64,000 nt of DNA, from contig JAAALK010000081.1 in the NCBI GenBank assembly GCA_019279435.1, forward strand, positions 24,297,903-24,361,902, given 5' to 3'. Position 1 is the stretch's first letter; each line of letters starts with the position of its first letter. A program made the position numbers and the translations under genes. Below, piece after piece: positions 35,122 through 46,335 of the stretch. The notes under the pieces were generated by a model, which saw only the letters and a program-made list of their open reading frames with translations, made no database searches and was not told the origin of the DNA. This stretch comes from Zizania palustris. Taxonomy: Eukaryota; Streptophyta; Magnoliopsida; Poales; Poaceae.

Positions 35122-35327
35122 GTTAATTGTTCATATTTAGAGTTCTCGCATTAGTGATGTTTATAATGTTACGCTTTCTAGCATCTATTTATTTGATTGA
35201 TGCGTGGATTAAGAGTGTTTTGGTTTGAGAGCGAGGTGGAATGAAATTATTTAGTGTGAAGATGAGAACATGAGTAAGAACATGAAGTGCTAACGAAATG
35301 AATTTTTTCTTGCGAAATTTGAATCAC

Positions 35328-35718
35328 CTGCGTGAGCTTGGCGTTGAGGAGGCCCTCGGTGTAGGCGCCCTCGGCGGGAGAGCGGTTCTCGATGGCGTAA
35401 ATCTGGTCCTTGTACCAGAGCAGGATCTCCTCCCCGTCCTGCACGATCACCCGGCGCTCCCCGCGCGGCAGCGCCGTCAGCGGCACCACCGGCACCCAGC
35501 TTCCCCCGCCGCTGGACGCCGCCCCGGGCGGCGCGGACGACGGCTCCGCACCGGACACCTCAGCCGCTCGGCACGCGAGCCCCGGGTACCGGTGTTGGAG
35601 CCGGGCCCCGCGGAAGGTAGCCCCCCGCCGCTGGTGAGGCGACGACGACACGGCGGCGGTGGAGGAGGGAGGAGGCCGCGGTGGCAGCGGCAGCGGTGGT
35701 GGTGGCAACGGACGCCAT
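35328..35718 (-). pseudogene. PSB33-like Rieske-domain chloroplast protein, exon 1 only, frame broken
   Basis: The conserved part reads LACRAAEVSGAEPSS, then WVPVVPLTALPRGERRVIVQ and YAIENRSPAEGAYTEG, ending at a CAG|GTGATT donor (35328/35327). From memory this matches the first exon of plant PSB33, a thylakoid protein with a Rieske-type fold that stabilises photosystem II supercomplexes. The ATG at 35718 opens a frame with a plausible transit peptide (MASVATTTAAAATAASSLLH), but that frame meets a stop. The conserved part is one frame over; a C6 run on the plus strand at 35621-35626 is where one base fewer would join them. Exon 2 and later exons are not visible between here and 33975. Either the gene is truncated by the flanking insertions or the rest is in the gap. 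The frame break may also be a base-calling error. Confidence 0.68.
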
Positions 35719-36087
35719 GGTGGACAATGGGGGCTTTGGGGGAGGAGGCGCGTGGGGTTAGGGTTTGAGGAGGAGGATGCGAGGGGGATGGGGGTGGAGT
35801 GGAGTGGAGTGGCACAGCGCGGCGCGGCGTGGCCATGGCCACAGGATGGGTAAATAGGAAGAGATGCGTGGCTCAGAGCGCGTGCGCGCGAGCTCCTCTA
35901 CGTTCAAAATTCCACGCGCGCACGAGGCGACGTGGCCAGACGAGAAGCAGCCCAAGGATCGCGCGGCGCCTGCCTGCTGTTCGCGGTGGCCGCGTTCTGG
36001 AGCCGGAGACGTCGGGCACAAGATGTTTGCGCAAATGCCTGAGAGAGATGAATCGATGGGGTCGCCATCCTCTATATGCTTTGTTGC

Positions 36088-36709
36088 GGAAAATTTAACT
36101 ATTTGTCACTTTTATCGTTGCCATTTTTTACAAATAGCACATTCTTCATTGCAATTAATTTTTTGCACTCTATTCGTTGGCAGTCTATTTTTTGCCATTT
36201 TACGCCTAGCTGGCGCCACATCGCCCGCCACCTTATTTTTTTTGCCATGTCAATCTTCATCTTCTTCTCTTCTCTCTCCCAACTTCTTTGGCCGGCACCG
36301 GCCACGCGCCGCCCGCACCGCCCCAGCCCCCTCCAGACACCGTCGTCATCGCGGCCCACGCAGTCTCCTTTGCGACAAGGTCAGCGGGGGCTTCGTGGCC
36401 ACCGGTGAGAGCTTCGGGGGCGGGGCGCGAGGGGTTTCGGGGCCATCGGCGAGGGCTTCGGGGCAGGAGGGCTTCGGAGCGAGAGACCTCGGGGCTTTAA
36501 GGCTTGTGGGGAATGGGGACAGGGGCGGTGGAGGAGAAGGTGATGAAGGGGCATAGTGACGTGACGAAAAAATGTGATGTGGCATTGATTGGACGCAAAG
36601 TGGTATAATATTGAATTGTCCATGAAGAGAGTGATAAAAAATATTTGCAATGAAGGGGTGACATTTAAAGAGATGACAACGATAAGAATAGTAAATAGTT
36701 AAATTTTCC
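36088..36709. mobile_element. long-TIR (Mutator-like) element, copy B (inverted relative to copy A)
   Basis: The ends GGAAAATTTAACTATTTGTC and (reversed) GGAAAATTTAACTATTTACT have long inverted arms sharing GCAATTAATTTTTTGC with copy A. The GC-rich interior (36290-36510) has GGGCTTCGTGGCC-type words complementary to those of copy A. Flanking 9-mers CTTTGTTGC and TATTGTTTA share only TTGTT, so any target duplication is decayed. Confidence 0.6.
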
Positions 36710-37149
36710 TATTGTTTACCCAAGTCACGTCTTTAGTGAGTCGTGTGTATTCATCAGCTTTTCACAGTTTCTCAGTTCATGAATCCGGAGAAGCCAAAGT
36801 AATTCCTCAGCAATCTCCTGCATTTTATTTACTATCAATACTTATTCCATAATTTGTTTATTCAACCACCATACTATCCACAAAAGAAAATGGGTAAAAT
36901 GGGTTAAAAGATGCACACCGGCTAACTTTAGGCTCTCGACAACTCCTCTCCTCCACTCATTTTGCTCCACTTCATTGTACGAACCATGACTTAGGTTTTT
37001 TTCTTTTGAAAGATTATCTACCTGTTCAAGTTCAGTTAGAGGGGATGGAAAAGGAAAGAGAAAGAAATCCTCGGAGAAATACATGTGAAAAGGCGTCTCT
37101 GTTTTAGGATTCATATCCGTTTTTATAGTCGGCCCGCCTTTCTCTCCTC

Positions 37150-37256
37150 CATTTGAGGATTACAATGGAGAGGGAAGGAAGGTGGGGGAAATCGTTCAAT
37201 TGTTCGTCCATTATATTTCTTGAAAGGAAAAGGAGAGCCTGAAATTCTGGTCTCGG
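37150..37256 (+). other. probable 5' UTR exon of the kinase gene
   Basis: A pyrimidine-rich, then GA-rich leader-like segment ends at a GTAAGT donor (37257). A plausible acceptor (CTGCAG) ends at 37907, so the next exon would start at 37908 and run into the coding exon 1. The transcription start is not defined. The 90-codon frame at 37469-37741 would then be intronic. Confidence 0.4.
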
Positions 37257-38102
37257 GTAAGTGTTCTTGTTGTGCTCCTCCAAAAGTTCATTTTTTATGA
37301 ATAATTATATTAAGTTCATGTTCAAGTTTTTATACAGCCTTTTCATTCTTTTATAAGGATACTGGCAGTTTTTTTGGTATCGTTTGTTCCTTTTCTTGTC
37401 TTCTTAAATTATATTTTCTCCAATTTGGTGCCTGAGTTATATGATTTTTGTAGCAGATCTCAAACCAGATGATCTTATGTGTAATTCACTTACAAATTAT
37501 TTTTATGCAATGTTTCAATGAAAAAACTGTATCTGTATTGTTAGAAAGATCATCTGTTATTGATTTTAGCCTTAAAGGTTGGTATGCATCATATTATGAG
37601 CTTACAAAAATGTTGCCTGAATTTCGAAGAACTTATTTTATTCAGCAATTGCAGAGATATGGTTTACAGTTTGCAATTTGGTGGGTAGATGGAAATAACA
37701 TTTGTGATCTATGGTCAGTTGGTTACATTTTGTATATGTAGGTTTGACTATTCTCTAGCTTTCCTGGAACCAACTTATGTTAATGATTTCATGCTACTTT
37801 GGTATTCCACTCTAAAAAAATGATGGTCAATTGCTCTAAAATTTCAGTGAATTATTTGGAGGTATCTCCTTCATCTTATTCTTTATCTTTCTGTCTTTAC
37901 ACTGCAGGAATAACTGAAAATCTCATCTAGAGTTGATCAACTCGTGTCAACTTAGAATGTCATCAAGGCTTTTATTACTTCAGAGGTTCAGGATTCAGGC
38001 CCTGCTTGTTTCTTTCTGGATGAAGATATTTAGCAGGAAACCACTGCAAAGTTTAGTACACATACAATTCCTTCGTTCAAGTGGAAGGGCATTACATGGC
38101 TT

Positions 38103-41100
38103 ATAGGTCAGCTTTGTTCTAAATGCACTAAACAAGATGATGATCCCACTTCATCTAGTGAAACCACTTCAAGCAACTCCAAGTGTCTCTATAGATTCTT
38201 CACACCATCAAGTAAAGGTGGCACTGCAGATGTAGACAACGTACCAGGCGATAATGGAAATTCAGAAGCTCTCACTGTTCAGTCGAAAGAAAATGGCCTC
38301 ACCTCTAATAACACATTGGATAATGCAGATAAGTCAGTTCTGGCTTTGGATTCTCGTAAGAAATTGAGTGCACACCAAAGACTGAGAGTATGGATCAGTA
38401 GTGGACACGGTGGCATAATTGGAAGACATGGAAAGAAGTTGGAGCTAGGTGCTGCTGATGTGCCTAAGCAGTTCCCAAGTGAACATGTGAATACTGTATG
38501 GCCAGATTGGCTCATGAATGTGGCACCTGAGGCAGTGCAAGGTTGGCGCCCTCGTCGAGCAGAATCATTTGAGAATTAAGCAAGGTGTGTAGTTCAATTG
38601 ATGATACAAGTTACTTCATTGGTAATTTTTTTTATGATCCGTGCTTGTTAATGTTAATTCTACAACAGTCCTCTAATTGGAAAATTTCATCACTTCTTTT
38701 GAATTCAAGATTGGGACAAGGAACTTATAGTAGTGTGTACAAAGCTCGAGATCTTAGAACAGGCAAGGTTGTTGCTCTCAAGAAGGTGCGGTTTGTCAAT
38801 TTGGATCCTGAAAGTGTACGCTTTATGGCAAGAGAAATATGCATTCTTCGGAAACTCGATCATCCAAATGTCATAAAGTTGGAAGGCATCGTAATTTCTT
38901 CTGCTTCTCAAAGTTTGTATCTTGTATTTGAATACATGGAGCATGATCTTGTTGGTCTTATTGCAACTCCAGGCCTCAAGTTTACTGAGCCACAGGTGAT
39001 TATTATAGTATTTTTTTTCAGTTAACCTCTTGGTAGACGTACAAGGATTTCAATGGTTCCCCTTCTCATGAATCCCAGGTCAAGTGCTTAATGCAACAGT
39101 TACTTAGTGGGCTTGATCACTGCCACAGCAATGGAGTACTTCATCGAGACTTGAAAGGTTCCAACCTCTTGATTGATAGCAATGGTGTCTTGAAGATCGC
39201 AGACTTTGGTCTAGCAACATCATATGATCCTAAAAATCAGCAGCCACTGACAAACCGGGTTGCAACACTGTGGTACAGGCCACCAGAACTTTTGCTTGGT
39301 GCCACTAGGTATGGTGTTGGTGTGGATATGTGGAGTACTGGGTGCATTCTGGCAGAGCTACTTGCTGGCAAGCCAATCATGCCAGGAAGAACTGAGGTAC
39401 ATTCAATTGTGCAACTATTACATTTTATGAAAATCCAGGGTATGTAGTTGTTGATGGTTGTACTCTCCAACAATGCATTGCTAGGTGGAGCAAATTCACA
39501 AGATTTTCAAGCTTTGTGGATCACCCTCTGATGAGTATTGGCAGAAACTGGGCGTGCCCAAGACAGGGATGTTCAAGCCTTCTCTCCGGTATAGGCGGTG
39601 TATTGCAGATAATTTCAAAGATTTCCCTCAGTCAGCTCTAGTTATTCTGGAAAATTTGCTTGCATTAGAACCTGATGCTCGTGGAACAGCTGCCTCGACT
39701 CTCCAGAGTGATGTAAGTTTGCTGCACTTGAATTAACTATTGGTAGCAGCCCTACAACAGATTGAGTTCCAGATATTGTTTAGACTAGTTTGTGTTGTAA
39801 CATTTAACCAGTGCATCTCAATCTTCAGTTTTTCAGAACAAAGCCATTTGCTTGCAGCCCTTCAAACTTACCCAAGTGTCCACCGAGCAAAGAATATGAT
39901 GCGAGACTCCGGCAAGAGGAAGCTCGGAGGTATGCCTTTTTCCAATTTTTCCTTCTGTGCTTCAGAGAAGATGCAACTGAGGAGAATTATCAGTCGATTC
40001 TGAAATTCTGTCTTGTTGTTTCAACAGGCAGAGAAGGGCTGAGGGATCAAAATCTGTTAGACCAGGAAAAGAGAACCCTAGAATAAACCGTGCTACTCAT
40101 GGCTCCGTCCAACCAAAGGTGAAATATCCCGTGCAATCACTTATATTGGTGCAATCAAGCAATCTGGTGCATCTAATCAAACAATCTGGTGCATCCACCT
40201 GAAACCTAATACTTTTTTTACTTTTTAACCCCTTTCATATGTAACCGTTGGATCTTGATTGGATGCACCAGATCGCTTGATTGCACGATTGCATCAAATG
40301 AGCGATTGCACAGTATATTTCCTCAACATATCTTAACCCTGTAGCTTGTTTTTCTTGGTGATCACTGCTATATATACGGGAACTTGATGCCATGTGCATG
40401 TGCATGCATTCAGAACATTTCCATATACTTTATGCTACTAAGAATCTCAATATATATTAGCTCAAAAGAAGCACTCTACATTGGTCGACTCACCAAGCTT
40501 CTTCACCGTGCAGAAGAATGCATATATCAGCCCAAAGTGCAACGGTGCAGATTTCAACCCAGAGGATGATGATCCACTGACATTGGCTGCAAGGGTGCAA
40601 TCTCCTGAGTTTTACTCCACATGGAACAGCCAGGGTGATTGCACTGGCGGTCAGGATGTACCTGGACGTAAATACAATTCTGTGCGGGTGGCAAACTCCG
40701 CTGTCTCAATGACCAGGAGCTCAGACTTGCTTCAACCTGAATCCACTGAAGTAAGGACTAAAACGCATGCTTCTCACAAGAACGACCTGGGAAGGAAGGA
40801 GGGCCAGATTGGGGTAAGTGTGACACTTCTACAAATCCTGTTCCTTTTTTCTCTTTCAAACAAAAGCATCAGCCTGGTCAGATTAAAAACACATAAGAAT
40901 ATCAGCATCATCTCTCATGTGAGGTTTGTTGGTATATATGTTGTAAGGTTTGTTGCAAGAGTGTTACCAAAGTAAACAAAAACTTGACCTTTACACAATT
41001 TATATAATTATAAATGAAAAAGATTGCCTGTTTCCAGAATCATAGTATAATGATTTGGTATTCTACAGGCATCTTAAACTACTGTAGAGCAGGAGCACTG

Positions 41101-41402
41101 CATGTTAATTTTGTATTGATATTGATTTCATGTACCTTCTAACAGATTAAATCCATAATATGGATGTTGATTTGAAGAGATGAAGCTATTCTATCTTTTA
41201 GCTAACATTAGTCACATACACACACATTTTTGTTCTGCTTTTATCTGTCCAGAATTGCAGGATTAAGAAGAGAAGAAGGCATTACTCTGGTTCACTGATT
41301 ACACCTGAAGGAAACATAGGGGAGATGCTCAAGGAGCATGAGAGGCACATCCAAGAAGCCGTGCGCAAAGCGCGCATTGACAACAAGAGCAGAGAGTCCT
41401 GA
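38103..41402 (+). CDS. CDK-like Ser/Thr kinase (At1g54610/IBS1-type), with lost start and in-frame stop
   Basis: Eight coding exons join in phase: 38103-38584, 38710-38995, 39079-39396, 39485-39712, 39829-39929, 40028-40118, 40514-40813 and 41253-41402 (TGA). Exon 1 encodes GQLCSKCTKQDDDPTSSSET, an N-myristoylation/palmitoylation-type start, then VWPDWLMNVAPEAVQGWRPR typical of this plant CDK-like clade. The kinase domain has the loop LGQGTYSSV, VVALKKVRF (Lys), PESVRFMAREI, VLHRDLKGSNLL, IADFGLA and LWYRPPELLLGA. The C-terminal tail ends MLKEHERHIQEAVRKARI as in the family. Two defects: the codon where ATG is expected (38103-38105) is ATA, and the exon 1/2 junction reads SFEN-stop (TAA 38577-38579) where relatives continue into the kinase domain. 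Kinase motifs and all other junctions are intact. Intron 1 is open in the exon 2 frame with an ATG at 38651, so a shorter kinase is conceivable. Pseudogene, altered gene or sequence error remain possible. Confidence 0.85.
40121..40321. mobile_element. palindromic MITE in intron 6 of the kinase gene
   Basis: The ends GAAATATCCCGTGCAATC and (reversed) GAAATATACTGTGCAATC match, and the inner arms GCAATCAAGCAATCTGGTGC and GCAATCAAGCGATCTGGTGC also pair. It starts two bases after the exon 6 donor GT, so it is part of the spliced intron. Confidence 0.68.
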
Positions 41403-43525
41403 CACAGATGCCTGTCTCAATCTAAAGATCCAACGTTTCCATGCTTCAGCTACGGATAGCAGGACTGCATTCTTGTACAGATCACCTTCAAAATGGTAAT
41501 TTTGAAACCTGATGAAGTAGCTGAAGATAACAGGACCATTGAAAAGTAGCAGATATGATACAAGAGATTCGGCGTTTTTCAAAACGGCATATTATCCTTT
41601 GAGGTTAATGAGCATATGTACTACCAGAATAAGAATGTATGCAATATTACAATCTTCACTGATGCCAGTGAGCCACCAATATCATAATGAACATCTGAAA
41701 AGAGATTACAACAGCATGGATAGGAACATCTTGAAGAATATGAGCACCACTGTCCAAGAGGTGGTGGATCGGGTTCCGAGGAAATCCAAAGGTGGAGACA
41801 GGCCTTTCTTCTGGCATTGAGGTCTTTGTTTTTCCAAGTCTGTGTGGCCTTTCCCTTGTTAGGAGTGTTCTAGCCTATGCCATGTGGCACTGCTGGCTAG
41901 GCAGCTTGTATGAACTTGGCATCCTTTGGTTTCCTTCTCCTTAATTGAATGGAAGAACTCCCCACCTTTTTATTATAAGGAATGTATTGTGGAATAGCAT
42001 GGTGACTAGGGAATGGAAATGTGCAAAATGCAAGAAAATATGGGCTATGATAGGGAGGGGAAAAAATCAGAGACCTGTTTCTGAGAGCATATTCAGAAAA
42101 CGTGTTACCTATCAAGAGACAATGGAGTCCAGTATCCTACCATGGTAATTCCTCATGATTACTGATGTATGCATAATTCAACCATGACAGAGAACAAGAA
42201 CATCCAGAATTTTGGTCCTGTCTGAAACTTTACATGGTCTATAGTTATAATGCAACAATGCAGAAAATTGTACCAGCATGTTTTCTCCATTCTAATCGGA
42301 AACCGGAACAGAATCTGCAGTTGGTGTTTCAGCTCAATCTCATAATTTCTAAAGTCCCCTTTCAAGAACTTCTGCATGATGCATATTTGTAGGGCACGTT
42401 TGGTAGAGCTTCGGATTCTGAAATCCATACTGAAGCTGGCTAGATCCTGTTTCACCACTCTAGTTCATTTTTCTGGAGTGCTTTCAGTGAGATCCATTCA
42501 TCCGGAAAAGTGTTTGGTTTAGCTCCAGCTCCACAGGACAAAGAAGATGGAGCTGGAGCCCTGCCAAACACACCCTAATCTCTAGAAGATGCTGAATTCA
42601 GAGCTCCCATTTTGGCACTCCAGTATTCCTTTTAGGTTGCTAGAATGCTTAGCCATTTCCAAGGTTCTGGAATCCTATATTCATGAAGCTTTGGTGGAGA
42701 AAAAGGCAAGAAATGCAATGTCAAGATCAGTTGGCATCTTCACTGAAAGAAACAAAATGTGTTGGTACATCTGATTCTGCTAGGTGTTGGTGCATGTGCT
42801 TAAATTGCATTCATTTTCTTTTCTTTTTTAAAACAAACTACTAGTGGTGTTCTTCTCTTGAACATAGTTTCTTTCTTCAATATTCCACGTGACTCTTTTC
42901 TTTTCGAGTGAATTTCATTCATCTTGATCCTCTTTAACCTATATTTAATATTTTACTTTTGACCTAATATTGTTATCTAGGTTAGCAGAAGACAATGGTG
43001 GAGCCATGAGTTCTCGTATCTACGATTTGGAGGCCTAACGAAAACAACCTCAAAATGTAAGCATCTAAATTTAAAACTTGGAAACTATAACACCGGAGTT
43101 GAAATGAATTTTAAATTTCCGAATTTTTCTATGAATTTTCGAAGTGTTCTGAAATGAATTTTTTAAAGTGTTCTGAAATGAAGTGTTCTGGTGACATTAT
43201 AATGTTCCAAGTTTAGATGAAAAGGGATACAAAGTAAAACCAAAATGTAATAAAAGGTAAAAGGGGACACAATATTTGAACTAAATGAATCCAAGATAAC
43301 AAACAATCGCATAAAAATTGCTTAAAATTTCAACAATACATCTGAAATTTACAAGTGTTATAACAGGGCATTTCCATCATGTGTAAAAAAAGAACTGATA
43401 TTTGGAGCCTCGGTAAAAAAAATAAAAACCTAGAAATGTTATTTTTTTCATCTAATATATATATCCTACAAATATAAATGTATTATGTATATATATACTA
43501 GTATATAGTATATATTAGTATATGG
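41403..43525. other. 3' flank and intergenic DNA between the kinase and DUF579 genes
   Basis: No supported gene apart from the MITE at 42392. A 93-codon frame at 41539-41820 has protein-like composition but no recognised domain; it may be a relic of the kinase 3' region. AT-rich from 42800, with TA-rich sequence near 43450-43520. Confidence 0.35.
42392..42575. mobile_element. Tourist-like MITE, copy 2 (complete ends)
   Basis: The ends GGGCACGTTTGG and (reversed) GGGTGTGTTTGG pair. The interior AGCTTCGGATTCTGAAATCC and GGAGTGCTTTCAGTGAGATC are shared with the reverse of 5953-6138. Length 184 bases. Confidence 0.7.
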
Positions 43526-43529
43526 CATT

Positions 43530-44518
43530 TCAAGGGCAAAATGGCATGCCTTCCCTGTGGCTAGGGATGGCGAAGTGCCTGAGCTTGCCAACCTCCTCCT
43601 TGAGGTAGCCGCCGCACAGGAACGCCGTCGAGAACCTGTCCTCCACCGGCTGGTCCACGTCGTGCACCATCACGTCCGTCGTGTCGCCGCCACTACTCTC
43701 GGCTGGCTCGCTAGCCCGCGCCCGCGCCGCGATCGCCGCCGTGTATATGGCGCCCATCATACCTGGCTCCTCCGTCGGTGCGTCGACCATGATCACGTCC
43801 ACTCCTCCTCGTAGAACGCTTCCGGCAGGCCGCGCACGGCGAGCTTGCACGCCGAGCGGTCGAAGTGGCCCGGCGTGAGCCGGTGGTGGGTTGAGTCGGC
43901 GGCGGCGGCGGTGCAGTCCGGGGAGTCGCGCAGGGCGAGGAGCTCGTCGGCGTCGGCGACGCTGGTGAGGTAGGCCACGTGGTGGGCCTCGACGGCGAGG
44001 CCCGGATGGCGCGCGCCGAACTCGGGGATTAGGGCGTCGTTCGCCTCGAGGAAGAGCGTGCGGCCGCCGTGGTTGAGCGCCGCCCAGAGCGCGGCGCCGT
44101 GGCCGAGCCCGAACACCAGTAGGTTGCACGGCGCTCGCCGCGTCAGCACGCCCGCGGCCGCCGCGATCTCGCCCGCTGTCCGCCGCGGCGCCGTCGCGTT
44201 GGCCGTCGCGTAGTGGATGAGCGCCCCGGCCACCGGCGCCGGGAGCCTCGAGCACTCTTCCAACGGCTGCTGCTGAGTGCGGTGGTGGTGGAGGACGACG
44301 ACAGGACCAGCTGGCGACGATGAGACGCCGGAGCCAGCTCCGTGCTTCGCCGCGGAGGAGGAAAGGGCGCGGAGGGTGAGGAGGACGACCAAAGCCGAGG
44401 CGGAGGCGGCGGCGAGGAGGAGGACGCGGCGAGGGGTGACGTGGTGCTTGAGCTTGGCCTTTGCAGAGACGAGGTGGCTCTTGAGCTTGGCCCTGCGCGC
44501 GTGCATGGGGCTCGCCAT
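43530..44518 (-). CDS. DUF579 protein (IRX15/GXM superfamily), apparent 1-base frameshift
   Basis: A single-exon, very GC-rich gene of about 329 residues if the frame is continuous. The start chosen is ATG 44518 (MASPMHARRAKLKSHL), which has a good context and precedes a basic stretch and a single membrane anchor (VLLLAAASASALVVLLTLRA), as in Golgi type II proteins. The DUF579 core follows: PCNLLVFGLGHGAALWAALN, GRTLFLEANDALIPEFGARH and VIMVDAPTEEPGMMGAIYTA. Relatives IRX15 and IRX15-L affect xylan backbone length, and GXM proteins methylate glucuronic acid on xylan. The frame breaks at GAGTGG|ACGTG (minus strand): relatives read EWDV, but here one G is missing at 43799-43800, giving EEEWT then stop. 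The rest continues cleanly in the next frame to TGA at 43530, with codon bias intact. This favours a base-calling error or a very recent mutation. Confidence 0.85.
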
Positions 44519-44559
44519 GGATGGACGACGTCTACTCCGATCTGCTTGCTGCACTCGCT

Positions 44560-45060
44560 GAGCTGAGCTAGCTAGCTATAGCTAAATTAACTGTCTTTGT
44601 TGTGTGCATGATGCATGCTTTCCTTTGTACTTTTTGTTTGGGTAGCTAGGTCAATTAGTTGGTGAGTGATGCTTCAAGGATCAGCAAGGCATCCAGTGAT
44701 GAGTACTTGGGACCTAATGTTTGGTGTGAGTTTGTTAGCTAGATCTTTCTGGGTTCTTCATTTATTTTAGTTGATTAATTTGTAGATATCAATTATTGTT
44801 TGTTCATACCAGAAAATTATTGGTCCTTGTTAGAGCAAGTTTTAGTTTTCAATACACTTTGTCTACTTCTTACATATCATCTCTACTAGGAATTATAATT
44901 ATACTCATTTAGGTCACGGATAAAAACCTATTAAATCAGGTACGTACGTTTCTCGTACCATACCCAGTAGATAAAAAGGTATGAATATATGTATTAATTA
45001 TTTGTATCCATTTCATCCGTTTATTCAATTACTCTAGATATAAAAGATCAAATTCGAACC
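44560..45060. other. 5' flank of the DUF579 gene, no further gene seen
   Basis: AT-rich. Contains GAGCTAGCTAGCTATAGCTA-type words just upstream of the gene, and a possible hAT-like TTAGGTCACGGATAAAAACC segment from about 44890. Confidence 0.35.
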
Positions 45061-45062
45061 CT

Positions 45063-45405
45063 TAGAGGGTGTTTGGTTTATCTAGTCCAAAATTTAGTCT
45101 TGTCACATCGAATATTTAGTTACTATTTTAGAGTATTAAATGTAGATTATTTACAAAACTCATTCATAATCGGCGGATTATTTGCGAGACGAATCTAATA
45201 ATTCTAATTACATCATGATTTGATAATGTGATGCTATAGTAAATATTTGCTAATCATGCATTAATTAGACTTATAAATTTTTCTCACGGATAATACTTCG
45301 ATTCCGCAATTATTTTTATAATCAGTTCATGTTAGTGCTTCAAATTGATGTCTAAACATATGATATGACACGAACTAAGCTTTAGTCCATGAAACCAAAC
45401 TCCAC
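45063..45405. mobile_element. Tourist-like MITE, second member of the 61440-61783 family
   Basis: Ends GAGGGTGTTTGGTTT and (reversed) GGTGGAGTTTGGTTT. Shares CACATCGAATATTTAG, GCGAGACGAATCTAATAATT, TTTGCTAATCATGCATTAAT and GTCTAAACAT with the family. Boundaries approximate. Confidence 0.6.
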
Positions 45406-45409
45406 CGTA

Positions 45410-46019
45410 GACTTTCACTTCTCCATTCCCTCCTTCCAACTCCAACGAGCCACAACCGCCACCCCACTTCCAGAGTTCTAGATTTGGGCGCCGACTTGCA
45501 GCCATCCGCAGCGTCGCCCCTAATCGGATGCTAACTCCGTCCATTCCACGTATAACCATCAATGCCGCCAGCTCTGGTCACCACGGTGACGCCACACATG
45601 CCATCTCCTGCGCGCTGCCATCTTCTCCACCCCGCACGCCAGCGCCACAGCACCAACCCGCCCCATCCTCCTCGACATCGACGGTAGGTGGGGGATGGGC
45701 GCGAGGTAGTCCTAGCAATGCTATGATCGCCAGCTCTCATCGCCATGGCGAGGCCACGCCCCCTTGCCGTTGCCATCTCTTGCTAGTCGCATCGCCAACC
45801 TCACCGCCGCGATGAGCCTCTATTGTGCCCTCCGTGTTTGTCCTCTTGTTAGCCTTAGGTCTCAGCACCACTGGTTTCGTGGGGTATATCTATGGGTATA
45901 TGGTACTCACGAGAGTGACGGATATGGATATAGGTTTTTACCTGTCGAGTAAACAAATATGAGTATGAATATACACTGTCAATACCTATCAGATCCGACG
46001 GATTGTCATCCCTAGATAC
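45410..46019. other. GC-rich then AT-rich intergenic DNA
   Basis: 45410-45830 is GC-rich, with overlapping Pro/Ser-rich frames on both strands and no recognisable protein. 45890-46018 ends with GACGGATTGTCATCCCTAG, reminiscent of a hAT terminus, but no partner end was fixed. Confidence 0.3.
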
Positions 46020-46335
46020 TACCACTACAACAATTCGACAAACTTCCGTCGGCCAAAGCCGACGGAAGTTAGCTCTTTTCCGACGGAAGAAGCTAACTTC
46101 TATCGGCAAAAAAACTAACTTTCGTCGGCTTCACGTGGCCGACAGAAGTTATCGAGGTATTCAGCCACGTCAGCAAAAGCACTCTTAACTTCCGTCGGCT
46201 AATATACGGCCGACGGAAGTTAATAGAAAAACAGAAAAAATGAAAAAAAAAATAACTTCCCTCGGCTGTGTGGCCGACGGAAGTTACCTTTTCCTTTTTA
46301 AAAAAATTGTACATTTTGTTATATCAGTGCAACAG

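Noticed and set aside
37469..37741. 90-codon frame upstream of the kinase coding region
   Set aside because: It lies within the probable 5' UTR intron and has no recognised domain. A short YYELTKMLPEFRRTYFIQQL stretch looks protein-like but cannot be placed.
45528..45815. 95-codon Pro/Ser/His-rich plus-strand frame
   Set aside because: Biased composition, open on both strands, no domain; typical of GC-rich intergenic patches.
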